A stretch of 64,000 nucleotides of DNA from Nostoc sp. NIES-3756 (GTDB taxonomy: Bacteria > Cyanobacteriota > Cyanobacteriia > Cyanobacteriales > Nostocaceae): contig NZ_AP017295.1 in assembly GCF_001548375.1 (NCBI RefSeq), forward strand, positions 1,116,001 through 1,180,000, read 5' to 3'. The position numbers were made by a program, and so were the translations under genes. Shown here piece after piece: positions 24,970 through 33,451 of the stretch. Under the pieces are notes generated by a model. The model had not been told where the DNA came from. It searched no databases and worked only from the letters and a program-made list of their open reading frames with translations. Numbering within the stretch: the first letter of the stretch is position 1; the number at the start of each line of letters is the position of its first letter.

Positions 24970-27138
24970 ATGACCCCACCAATTGTTAAAAGCTATCTCA
25001 TTGCTTTTGAAAAATATAAATGGATTGGATTAGCCAGCTTTGCTTTAGTTGTGGCGGGGTCAACAGTTGTGGCGATCCAACCAGAACCAGCACCTACTTA
25101 TACAGCAACAGGTTCTCTAACTTACTCTCGACCCCCAGTATCATTTTCGGCTACAGGTAGTGAAATTCAGCAACAAGGTCAGGAATTAAACCAGCAAGTA
25201 CTTCTATCAAATCAAGTAATTGAAGGCGTGGCTGCCAAGGTGGGAGTTCCTGCCAGAACAGTTGGTGCTAATGTGTCGTTGTCACCCCCGAAAAGAAACC
25301 CACGTACTGGGGAATTAGAATCGAATCTGATTAGTCTGGCATACAAAGATAGTGACCCCAAGCGGGCGCAGGAAGTATTGCTAGAACTAATGCAGACAAT
25401 GGTCAAGCTCAGTAGTGATATTAATACTGGGCGATTGAAGTCAATTATTGGCAAGATTAATGAACGGATACCGCAGGTGAGAGGCGAACTACAAGCGGCA
25501 GAAAAAAGATTAGAACAATACGATCGCCGTGAACGTCCAGCGATATTAGCCGCAGAAAACGGTAGTTTACTTGGTGCTGTTACCAATAGTCAAAATCAGC
25601 AACGGGTAATTCGTCAAACTATTACCGGGATTGAGGCGCAGATTCTCAGCTTGCAAGATAAATTAGGTTTAAATGTTGGTCAATCTTACGTTTCTTCGGC
25701 TTTGAGTGCCGATCCAATCATTGCTAATTTGCGATCGCAAATCTATCAAACAGAATCACAAATCGCTTTACTGCGCAAGGATTTGCGACCAGAACATCCG
25801 AATATGATTCAGTTGCAGCGTCAAAAACAAGCATCTGAAGAATTACTCCAACAAAGGGCGGCTGAAGTAATTGGTGGCGGTGGAGCAACCGCACCTTTGG
25901 CGAAAAATATCGATGGTATCCGCACCCAAAGCAGCCTCGACCCGGCAAGACAGCAGCTAGCTAACCAAATGGTGGCTTTGCAAACTCAAAAAGAAACGCT
26001 GCAACAGCAATTATTCCAACAAATCCGTGATGAACAAAGGTTGCGGCAAGAATATTCCCAAATCCCCAACAAACAATTAGAGCGATCGCGCTTGGAGCAG
26101 GAAGTCGGACTCAAGAAAGCAGTTTACGATCAAATGCAGGTTAAACTTACCGACGCTCAAACTGCCGAAGCTGAGACTGTGAGCAGCTTTAGCATTGCTC
26201 AACCCCCCGTAGTCGCAGCTGATCTTAGGAAACCAAAGAGTGTACCTTTAACTCTAGGTGTAGGTGGTTTCTTAGGCTTGATAGTTGGTGGTGGGGTCAT
26301 CTTCTTGTTAGGAACCTTAGAAGGCACGCTCCGTACCAGAGAAGCAATCAAAGAAAATCTCAAACAACGGGAAGTGGCAATGCTGGGAGAAGTGCCAGTG
26401 TTACCAGTGGACGATTTACCACCAGAAGCACTACCTGTAGTCATTTCCCCTGATTCTGTGTATTTAGAGTTCTATGAAAAAATACGCAGTAACTTACGGC
26501 GCATTAGTGGCAGAAATTTAAAAGTACTTTTGCTGACCAGCACCATGCACCAAGAAGGCAAAACAACCACAGCTTATAACTTGGGTGTAGCTTCTGCTCG
26601 TGCTGGCAAAAGAACCTTAATCATTGAAACAGATTTGCGATCTTCCTCACGCTGTTCATCCTTGAGAATTGCGCCTGATGATGAAGCTACTCTTGAACCC
26701 CTGCGTTATTACGGCAACTTAAGTGAATGTATTCGCTTAGTTCCTGAAGTCGAAAACTTGTATATCATTCCTAGTCCTGGGCCGGTGCGTCAATCGGCTG
26801 CCATTCTGGAATCAAGCGAAATACGGCGACTCATGGAAGACGTAAGGGAACGTTACGATTTGGTAATATTAGATACTGCTCCCTTAAGCGTATCTAATGA
26901 CCCGTTGTTAATTCAGCCCTACAGTGATGGCATAGTACTTGTATCAAGAGTGAACTATACACAAGAGAGTATGATGGCTGAAGCCATAGATCAACTAGTA
27001 GAAGCAGAACTCGGATTACTAGGAGTGATCATCAATGGTGCTGACATTACAGTATCTTTACCACCATCAACTGAATTTACTGATTCAACGTCCGTAAATG
27101 ATGAATCAGAAATTTCTGTTGGTGTTAGTAGTAACTAG
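24970..27138 (+). CDS. Wzc-like polysaccharide co-polymerase with tyrosine-kinase domain
   Basis: 722 aa. Two membrane spans (about 17-34 and 423-446) enclose a long periplasmic coiled-coil/Wzz domain (residues 40-420; GNVR-like region, RPEHPNMIQLQRQ). The cytoplasmic C-terminal P-loop domain has Walker A-type TSTMHQEGKTTTAYNLG (the usual GEGKS is QEGKT here), Walker A' LIIETDLRSSS and Walker B VILDTAP. A Tyr-rich C-tail typical of BY-kinases is absent; the tail is Ser/Thr-rich. It controls chain length and export of the surface glycan together with the Wza-like protein. ATG start. Confidence 0.92.
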   Translation: MTPPIVKSYLIAFEKYKWIGLASFALVVAGSTVVAIQPEPAPTYTATGSLTYSRPPVSFSATGSEIQQQGQELNQQVLLSNQVIEGVAAKVGVPARTVGANVSLSPPKRNPRTGELESNLISLAYKDSDPKRAQEVLLELMQTMVKLSSDINTGRLKSIIGKINERIPQVRGELQAAEKRLEQYDRRERPAILAAENGSLLGAVTNSQNQQRVIRQTITGIEAQILSLQDKLGLNVGQSYVSSALSADPIIANLRSQIYQTESQIALLRKDLRPEHPNMIQLQRQKQASEELLQQRAAEVIGGGGATAPLAKNIDGIRTQSSLDPARQQLANQMVALQTQKETLQQQLFQQIRDEQRLRQEYSQIPNKQLERSRLEQEVGLKKAVYDQMQVKLTDAQTAEAETVSSFSIAQPPVVAADLRKPKSVPLTLGVGGFLGLIVGGGVIFLLGTLEGTLRTREAIKENLKQREVAMLGEVPVLPVDDLPPEALPVVISPDSVYLEFYEKIRSNLRRISGRNLKVLLLTSTMHQEGKTTTAYNLGVASARAGKRTLIIETDLRSSSRCSSLRIAPDDEATLEPLRYYGNLSECIRLVPEVENLYIIPSPGPVRQSAAILESSEIRRLMEDVRERYDLVILDTAPLSVSNDPLLIQPYSDGIVLVSRVNYTQESMMAEAIDQLVEAELGLLGVIINGADITVSLPPSTEFTDSTSVNDESEISVGVSSN

Positions 27139-27220
27139 GACTGTTGACAACTGACAACTGACAACTAACCAATAAACTATAGACTATTGGGTATAGACAG
27201 TTAATTCTGGTAGATGAATT

Positions 27221-27916
27221 ATGGGTTTGTGGTTAAGTCTGTGTGGTGCAGTAGTACTTGTGGCATATCTGTTAGGTTCTTTCCCCACAGGTTATATCGC
27301 TGTAAAACAATTGAAGGGTATTGATATCCGTGAAGTAGGTTCAGGTTCCACAGGGGCAACCAATGTCCTGAGAACCTTAGGTAAAGGCCCTGGAGCATTT
27401 GTTTTAGGACTAGATTGCTTAAAGGGAGTATTAGCGATCGCCTTAGTTTACTATTTGTTTAGCTATGCTGCTAGCCAAAACCTCATTCCTGCAACAGTAG
27501 ACGTTCAACTATGGCAACCTTGGTTAGTCACGGTGGTAGGTATAGCTGCCATTTTAGGACATAGTAAATCAATTTTCTTAGGCTTTACAGGTGGTAAATC
27601 TGTAGCCACCAGTTTGGGAATATTGTTAGCGATGAATTGGCAAGTTGGTTTGGCTACCTTTGGTGTATTTGCCGTTGTGGTGGCGATATCACGGATTGTA
27701 TCACTTAGTTCGATTGCCGGGGCGATCGCAGTTTCTTTAATAATGGTATTTCTGCACCAACCCTTACCCTACATTTTATTTGGTATTGCTGGCGGCTTAT
27801 ATGTAGTTTTTCGTCACCGCAGTAATATCGAACGCTTGCTTGCAGGTACAGAACCTAAAATTGGACAAAAACTCACAGCAGAAACAGAACAGAGTCAGTT
27901 GACAGTTGACAGTTGA
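27221..27916 (+). CDS. plsY: Glycerol-3-phosphate acyltransferase (acyl-phosphate type)
   Basis: 231 aa, PlsY family. It transfers acyl from acyl-phosphate to glycerol-3-phosphate at the membrane, the first step of phospholipid and thylakoid lipid synthesis. About five membrane segments and the three family motifs: GSFPTGYI (residue ~24), GSGSTGATNVLRTLGK (residue ~43) and GHSKSIFLGFTGGKSVATSLG. The C-terminal tail (QLTVDS) and TGA stop are encoded by AGTTGACAGTTGACAGTTGA repeat DNA, so the natural end of the ancestral protein was probably slightly different. It lies downstream of the export genes but the link is likely only positional. Confidence 0.95.
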   Translation: MGLWLSLCGAVVLVAYLLGSFPTGYIAVKQLKGIDIREVGSGSTGATNVLRTLGKGPGAFVLGLDCLKGVLAIALVYYLFSYAASQNLIPATVDVQLWQPWLVTVVGIAAILGHSKSIFLGFTGGKSVATSLGILLAMNWQVGLATFGVFAVVVAISRIVSLSSIAGAIAVSLIMVFLHQPLPYILFGIAGGLYVVFRHRSNIERLLAGTEPKIGQKLTAETEQSQLTVDS

Positions 27917-27920
27917 CAGT
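27897..27920. repeat. AGTTGAC tandem repeat overlapping the plsY stop
   Basis: Three TTGACAG heptamers; the plsY TGA stop is within it. A sister tract with ACAACTG units (27138-27165) precedes plsY. Confidence 0.8.
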
Positions 27921-27954
27921 CATTATTTTCCTAATCTCCCCTACTCTCCATCTT

Positions 27955-28209
27955 ATGAAACTACCAGAATTAGATGCTGAAACCATAGACCGCATCATTG
28001 AAATGGCTTGGGAAGATAGAACTCCTTTTGATGCGATTGAAGCGCAATTTGGACTGTTAGAAAAACAGGTAATTGCCCTCATGAAACGCGAAATGAAAGA
28101 ATCAAGTTATCGTATGTGGCGAGAACGAGTTAGTGAACGTAAAACCAAGCATATGGCTAAACGAGATTTCTTTGCAGGTAGATTCAAATCAGATAATCAA
28201 AAAACATAA
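27955..28209 (+). CDS. TIGR03643/DUF2805 family protein (84 aa)
   Basis: 84 aa from the ATG at 27955 (MKLPELDAETIDRIIEMAWEDRTPFDAI). An upstream in-frame ATG at 27913 is within repeat-rich DNA and adds 14 unlikely residues. It is a small helix-turn-helix-like family (EAQFGLLEKQVIALMKREMKESSYRMWRERV) of unknown function, known from cyanobacteria and proteobacteria. Its C-terminus is very basic (RKTKHMAKRDFFAGRFKSDNQK), compatible with nucleic-acid binding. The next gene encodes an iron-sulfur photolyase, a pairing worth testing. Confidence 0.8.
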   Translation: MKLPELDAETIDRIIEMAWEDRTPFDAIEAQFGLLEKQVIALMKREMKESSYRMWRERVSERKTKHMAKRDFFAGRFKSDNQKT

Positions 28210-28242
28210 ATTTCAATGCGATATATATGGTTGCTTTGTTTA

Positions 28243-28284
28243 GTAATAGGTAATAGGTAATTGTTTTTTCCTATTACCTATTAC
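28243..28284. repeat. Perfect 15-bp inverted repeat GTAATAGGTAATAGG
   Basis: GTAATAGGTAATAGG (28243-28257) and its exact complement (28270-28284), 12-nt T-rich loop. Built from two heptamers each way. It lies between the TIGR03643 gene and the photolyase gene; a hairpin in the RNA could stall transcription or stabilise the message. Confidence 0.85.
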
Positions 28285-28323
28285 AAATCCCCATGATATG
28301 ATAAATCTTTCAACAGACTTAAT

Positions 28324-29823
28324 ATGACAATTGGGGTTTGGATATTAGGCGACCAACTTTGGGAACAACAAGCAGCATTACAAAGTTGTTCTCAAAAAGA
28401 AAATTTACCTGTAATTTTTATTGAATCACTACAACATATCCAAACTCGACCTTACCATCAACAAAAACTGGTATTAGTTTGGTCAGCAATGCGTCATTTT
28501 GCTGAAGAATTGCGGCAAAAAAAATATGCTGTTACTTATGAAATAGCAGATGATTTTGCTACCCCGTTGCAAGCATGGAGAAGAGCAAATCAAATTGCTG
28601 AACTACGGGTGATGACTCCTAGCGATCGCCCTTTTTTACAAATAATTCAAAGTTTAGAATTACCTTGTAAAATTAATCTAATTCCTAATAATCATTTTTT
28701 GTGGACTACAGAACAATTCAATAATTGGGCTAAAAATCGTAAACGCCTATTAATGGAAGATTTTTACCGAGAAGGTAGAAGGCGATTCCAAATTTTAATG
28801 GAGCAAGATAAACCCGTAGGAGGACAGTGGAATTTAGATAAAGAAAACCGTCAACCACCAAAAGGTAAGTTACATACACCTCCGACACAATGGTTTGAAC
28901 CAGATAAAATTACATTGGATGTCATAACCAAAGTTAAATCTCTTTCAGTTACCACCTACGGAGAAATAGAACCATTTCGCTGGGGTGTGACGCGCCAACA
29001 AGCATTGCAAGTTTTAGATTGGTTTATTCAATATCGCTTGTCTGATTTTGGCCCCTATCAAGATGCAATGGTAACAGGGGAAGAAACCATGTGGCACGCC
29101 ATGATTTCTCCTTACCTCAATATAGGCTTAATCCATCCTTTAGAAGTCATAAAAGCAGCCGAAAAAGCTTATCAACAAGAACAATTACCTTTAAATAGTG
29201 TAGAGGGTTTTATTCGTCAGGTATTGGGTTGGCGAGAATATATGCGTGGTGTTTATCACTATGTAGATGCAGACTATCCCCAGAAAAATTGGTTTAACCA
29301 TACAAAACCTTTACCGGAATTTTTCTGGACAGGTAAAACCAAAATGAATTGCTTAAAGCAGATTCTTATGCAGTTACAACGCACAGGATACGCCCATCAT
29401 ATCCAACGATTGATGGTGTTGAGTAATTTTGCTTTAATTGCTGGACTTTCACCCCAAGAAGTAGAAAATTGGTTTCATGCTACTTTTATAGATGCTTATG
29501 ACTGGGTAATGCAGACAAATGTGATTGGTATGGGTTTATTTGCTGATGGAGGGATGTTAGCATCAAAGCCTTATGGAGCATCTGCTAATTATATAAATAA
29601 GATGAGTAACTATTGCAAAAATTGCACCTATAACCATAAAGAACGAATTGGTAAAGATGCTTGTCCTTTTAATTTTTTTTATTGGAACTTTCTAGATACA
29701 CACCGCGATAAGTTACAAAGTCAAGGAAGGATGAGCTTTATTTTAAAAAATTTAGATAAAATGTCTGCTGAGGAATTACAGGCTATTCGCACACAAGCGC
29801 AATCATGGCATGATAATTATTAA
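28324..29823 (+). CDS. Iron-sulfur bacterial cryptochrome/photolyase (FeS-BCP type)
   Basis: 499 aa. The N-terminal Rossmann-like domain (VWILGDQLWEQQAALQSC) and the C-terminal FAD domain match the FeS-BCP/PhrB subgroup, whose members include (6-4) photolyases and photosensors with a 4Fe-4S cluster. Four cysteines have the right spacing: Cys343, then Cys431, Cys434 and Cys447 (YCKNCTYNHKERIGKDAC). It is similar in length to Agrobacterium PhrB (about 507 aa), and the 343-431 interval equals that of PhrB Cys350-Cys438 as I recall it. ATG start. Confidence 0.92.
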   Translation: MTIGVWILGDQLWEQQAALQSCSQKENLPVIFIESLQHIQTRPYHQQKLVLVWSAMRHFAEELRQKKYAVTYEIADDFATPLQAWRRANQIAELRVMTPSDRPFLQIIQSLELPCKINLIPNNHFLWTTEQFNNWAKNRKRLLMEDFYREGRRRFQILMEQDKPVGGQWNLDKENRQPPKGKLHTPPTQWFEPDKITLDVITKVKSLSVTTYGEIEPFRWGVTRQQALQVLDWFIQYRLSDFGPYQDAMVTGEETMWHAMISPYLNIGLIHPLEVIKAAEKAYQQEQLPLNSVEGFIRQVLGWREYMRGVYHYVDADYPQKNWFNHTKPLPEFFWTGKTKMNCLKQILMQLQRTGYAHHIQRLMVLSNFALIAGLSPQEVENWFHATFIDAYDWVMQTNVIGMGLFADGGMLASKPYGASANYINKMSNYCKNCTYNHKERIGKDACPFNFFYWNFLDTHRDKLQSQGRMSFILKNLDKMSAEELQAIRTQAQSWHDNY

Positions 29824-30063
29824 TTTGTAATCGATCACTTGTATGACGAAAAAATGGCGATCGCTACTTTTTGTTAAGCATCTAACCAAGCTGACAAATC
29901 CACTCAACTGGTAAATGTAAGACAGAAAAAGCAATTACCGAATATTTCGCAACTCATCTAGATACAGTCGATACACTCATAAATCTAACCATAGAATTTG
30001 ACATTGGTACTCCTTTTTGGCACTGTTTATCAAGGTAGTTAAAATTAAGTGTTATAAATCAAA

Positions 30064-31617
30064 GTGGATGTTGCGTCCTTAATTAACATTTCAATTATTC
30101 TCCTAATCATGGCTACTAGCGTTGCCTTGCTAACGCGGCAGCTTCGTGTTCCCTACGTAACAGGTTTAGTATTAGCCGGGTTGCCAATTACTGAACTATT
30201 GTCTCGTCCCATTGGTTTAGATCCTTCTTTAGTTTTGAACCTTTTTCTGCCGATTCTCATATTTGATGCTGGCATTAATACAGATATTAGTCGGCTAAGA
30301 AGTACCTTTAAACCAATTGCATTGCTAGCTGGCCCAGGAGCTACAATTTCTAGTGTGATAATTGCCCTTTTGTTGAAATTTGGGTTGGGATTGCCTTGGA
30401 TCTCTGCATTCTTTATAGGCGTGATTTTGGCAAACACTGATACTGTTTCCATGATTGCCGTCTTTAAGGAAATACCAGTGCCGTCTCGGCTTTCTACTAT
30501 TGTGGAAGGGGAAACGTTATTTAATGATGCGGCTGCCCTAGTTTCATTCAACCTAATTTCTCAAGTTTATAGTACAGGTTCACTCACCCTAGCCGAGGGA
30601 ATCCAACAACTGCTGTTTATCTCTGTAGGTGGATGCCTTGTAGGGTTAGTCTTGGGCTACTTGAGCATACCTGTATTCACTCGATTAGATGACCCACTGA
30701 GTAGTCTGTTGTTGACAGTCGCCCTTGCCTTGGGAACTTTTCAGGTAGGGCAATTTCTGGGTGTATCGGGTGCTGTAGCCGTAGTTATAGCTGGGTTGGT
30801 TTTTGGTAATTTTGGGCTTTCGCAGAATACTTCAGCTTCTAACCGCATCACTTTGTTGAGTTTCTGGGAATATGCAAGCTTTACTGCTAATACCTTTATT
30901 TTTCTGCTAATTGGTGTAGAAATAGACCTAGCTACACTCTGGAAAACCTTACCTGCAATTTTATTTGCAGTTTTGGCTTATCAAGTTGGGCGAGTTTTGA
31001 CTATTTATCCATTGCTAGCAGGGGTGCGTTGGTTCGACCGTCCTATTCCATTGCGCTGGCAACATCTACTTTTTCTAGGCAATATCAAGGGTTCTCTATC
31101 AATGGCTTTGGCGTTAAGCTTACCCGCTACACTACCAGGTAGAGAAGTTCTCATTGCTATAGTTTTTGGTAGTGTTCTAGTTTCATTAGTAGGACAGGGA
31201 TTAAGCTTGCCTTGGATGGTAAAACGCTTAAACCTATCTAAATTTACTGAGGTTCAGCAACAGGTCGAAGATTTACAAGCCCAACTAATTACAGCTAAAG
31301 CTGCACAGGATGAACTAGATAATCTGTTAAAAACAGGGGTACTACCAAAAGCTGTGTATGAAGAAATGCGTTCAACTTATCAAGTGCAGATAGCTTCTGC
31401 CGAAAAAGCATTACGTGAATTTTATAATCGTCGTCCCGATGAATTTGATGGTAGAAATGGGGTGTTGAATAAACTGGATGCTATTCGTCGTCGGTTGCTA
31501 CTAGCAGAAAAAGGAGCGCTCAATGAAGCAATACGTAAACGAATCCTATCAGAAGAAACTGTGCAAGGACGAATCAAAAATATTGATGAACAGTTGCTGC
31601 AACTTGACGATGATTGA
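30064..31617 (+). CDS. CPA1-type Na+/H+ antiporter (NhaP-like)
   Basis: 517 aa with about 12 membrane segments (residues 1-400) and a cytoplasmic coiled-coil tail (about 400-517: VEDLQAQLITAKAAQDELD...). Core antiporter residues are visible: NDAAALVSFNLI (the ND motif of CPA1) and FLPILIFDAGINTD. The charged, helical tail is typical of regulated NhaP proteins of cyanobacteria. Start is GTG at 30064 (no ATG before the first span). It is convergent with the DUF3124/RCK operon that follows, which hints at joint control of ion balance. Confidence 0.9.
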   Translation: MDVASLINISIILLIMATSVALLTRQLRVPYVTGLVLAGLPITELLSRPIGLDPSLVLNLFLPILIFDAGINTDISRLRSTFKPIALLAGPGATISSVIIALLLKFGLGLPWISAFFIGVILANTDTVSMIAVFKEIPVPSRLSTIVEGETLFNDAAALVSFNLISQVYSTGSLTLAEGIQQLLFISVGGCLVGLVLGYLSIPVFTRLDDPLSSLLLTVALALGTFQVGQFLGVSGAVAVVIAGLVFGNFGLSQNTSASNRITLLSFWEYASFTANTFIFLLIGVEIDLATLWKTLPAILFAVLAYQVGRVLTIYPLLAGVRWFDRPIPLRWQHLLFLGNIKGSLSMALALSLPATLPGREVLIAIVFGSVLVSLVGQGLSLPWMVKRLNLSKFTEVQQQVEDLQAQLITAKAAQDELDNLLKTGVLPKAVYEEMRSTYQVQIASAEKALREFYNRRPDEFDGRNGVLNKLDAIRRRLLLAEKGALNEAIRKRILSEETVQGRIKNIDEQLLQLDDD

Positions 31618-31670
31618 TATCAAGTTCGGCTAATTACTTGTAATATATTCGTTTAGGTGCGTAATTGTTT

Positions 31671-31710
31671 TCTGCAATTACCAATTACTAATTACCAATT
31701 ACCAATTACC
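31671..31710. repeat. AATTACC tandem tract
   Basis: Several ATTACCA/ATTACTA heptamers between the convergent antiporter and DUF3124 genes; the same family as at 11239. No function seen. Confidence 0.75.
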
Positions 31711-31757
31711 ACCCCCAAAATATAATAAGTGTTTAAGTGAATAATATTTAATCTTGA

Positions 31758-32300
31758 TTACTTATTATTTTGACTTTTAATTACCCTTCCAGGACTAATA
31801 AAAGAAATTCCTTGCTGAAAGTCAGTACCAATCATAACGGCCTCAATTATAGGCTGAGAAACCGTTTTTGCCGCTACCCACTGTACAATAAAGTTTGCAC
31901 CTACACCACCACTAACATCATTTCTTGTGATAAAAAAATCATAAGCAGCTAGTGCATCTAGTTGAATCGGTTTTTCCAAATACTGCTTCAATAGCTTACC
32001 ATTTGAATTATAGTAACGCACAGAAGTTATGATGATCTGATTGTTTAAATCAGTATTGCGAATACTTAAGGTTGCAGCTAGATTAAAAACTTCCTGCCGA
32101 TTATGATGATAAATGTGAGAATAAACAGGAACATAAATTGTTTGTTCTATTGCTGGTTGAAAATCTTTATCTAAAGTTATTACCTTAGGAGATGGAGTAG
32201 CCAGAGGATTATCTGACTCTGACTTTGATTGGATATCCGATTGGCAAGAGGTAAGAATAAGAACTGTAATTGCTAAATACAAATGTTGATAAAGCTTCAT
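31758..32300 (-). CDS. DUF3124 lipoprotein
   Basis: 180 aa. Signal peptide with lipobox (LILTSCQS, Cys near residue 19), so a lipid-anchored periplasmic or outer-membrane protein. The mature part fits DUF3124: TIYVPVYSHIYHHNRQEVFNLAATLSIRNTD near residues 57-88, then a small beta domain (VRYYNSNGKLLKQYL, FFITRNDVSGGVGANFIVQW). The function of the family is unknown. It is the last gene of a minus-strand operon, 5 bases after the RCK gene. Confidence 0.85.
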   Translation of the reverse strand: MKLYQHLYLAITVLILTSCQSDIQSKSESDNPLATPSPKVITLDKDFQPAIEQTIYVPVYSHIYHHNRQEVFNLAATLSIRNTDLNNQIIITSVRYYNSNGKLLKQYLEKPIQLDALAAYDFFITRNDVSGGVGANFIVQWVAAKTVSQPIIEAVMIGTDFQQGISFISPGRVIKSQNNK

Positions 32301-32305
32301 TGAAT

Positions 32306-32983
32306 TTATTTACAGCCTTCGATAAAATCAATTACTTGATGCAAAGACCCTGGTTTAGTAACAATCAAAACAGTTGAACCAGCTTCTAATACTGTACTCC
32401 CATTAGGAATCATCAGGTTTTCGTGGGGATGGGGTTGATAACCAATAATCAGGGAACCAGTAGGAAAACGGGAATCCTGAGCAATCTCTGCCACGCTACG
32501 CCCAACTACATAACAATTATTAGGTATTGCCAGTTTTAAAACTTCAATTTGTCCTTGCTCAAAGTGCATCATTGATTCTACTTGTGGATACTCGATCGCA
32601 TTCACCATCGTTGACACTGATAATTCAACGGTACTGATGATATGATTGGCTCCAGCCAAGCGAAGCGGTTCAGCAAAATCAGGGTGGCGCATCCGGCTTA
32701 AAATATGAGGAACACCGTAGTGCTTGGCAAGAGTTACCATCGCCAAATTTAAAGCATCACTACGGAGAACGGCTGCTAAGGAATTAGCTTTACGGATTCC
32801 TGCTTCTAGTAATACTTCTGTACTGACTGCACTACCTTCAAAAGCCATTGCTCCTACTTGTTCACGAGCATAGCGACAAGCGGTAGGGTCAATATCAATT
32901 ACAGCAACAGTATGTCCTAATTCTACTAATTTTTGAGCCAAACTCAACCCGACTAAACCTGCTCCACCGATCAGCACGTACAT
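32306..32983 (-). CDS. TrkA-N/RCK-type cation channel regulatory protein
   Basis: 225 aa. RCK_N Rossmann domain with GGAGLVGLSLAQKLVELGHTVAVIDIDP (NAD(H)/ATP-binding, residues 6-33) and an RCK_C domain (about 140-225, EVLKLAIPNNCYVVGRSVAEI, IPNGSTVLEAGSTVLIVT). Stand-alone proteins like this gate K+ uptake systems (Trk/Ktr) or antiporters. No channel partner is adjacent except the membrane proteins of the same operon and the convergent antiporter. ATG start; 5 bases separate it from the downstream lipoprotein gene. Confidence 0.9.
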   Translation of the reverse strand: MYVLIGGAGLVGLSLAQKLVELGHTVAVIDIDPTACRYAREQVGAMAFEGSAVSTEVLLEAGIRKANSLAAVLRSDALNLAMVTLAKHYGVPHILSRMRHPDFAEPLRLAGANHIISTVELSVSTMVNAIEYPQVESMMHFEQGQIEVLKLAIPNNCYVVGRSVAEIAQDSRFPTGSLIIGYQPHPHENLMIPNGSTVLEAGSTVLIVTKPGSLHQVIDFIEGCK

Positions 32984-33052
32984 GGTCGCTCCAATACTGA
33001 ATATTTTTATTTAACTTTAACATTACGGGCTAGGGAGCGTTTTTAGAATTTC

Positions 33053-33451
33053 CTATGGCGACTTATAACTAGCAACCCGTACAATTAATTTTCCTTGACG
33101 CGGATTTTTCGTAAAAATAAAAGCTCCTTCTTCCTTTTCACTACTAGATAAAAAATCAATTTGTTGTTCTGCTGTTTCCACAACTTTACCGCCGATTTCT
33201 AACTCAGCGACAACTTGCACAGATTCAGCAGTTTCACCACCATCATTCACAATTTCAAAAGGGACATAAAATTGCCCATTAACTTCTCTAACTATTTGCT
33301 TTTTACTCACTGATAACATAGGTGGTTTATCATCTTCATTCAACCAAATGTAACCAACTAAGCCAATAATAATTGCCAAGATAAATAAAGCTATACCAAA
33401 CGTTACTATCTCAGCCAGAGAACGAGGTGGTTTTTCTTCTGTTTGTGTCAT
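33053..33451 (-). CDS. TIGR02588 family protein
   Basis: 132 aa. Single N-terminal membrane span (residues about 15-33, IVTFGIALFILAIIIGLVGYIWL) then a periplasmic beta-sandwich-like domain (residues 45-130: FYVPFEIVNDGGETAESVQVVAELEIGG). The family of unknown function is nearly always found beside TIGR02587, as here; the start overlaps the stop of that gene by four bases (ATGA), so translation is probably coupled. Confidence 0.85.
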   Translation of the reverse strand: MTQTEEKPPRSLAEIVTFGIALFILAIIIGLVGYIWLNEDDKPPMLSVSKKQIVREVNGQFYVPFEIVNDGGETAESVQVVAELEIGGKVVETAEQQIDFLSSSEKEEGAFIFTKNPRQGKLIVRVASYKSP

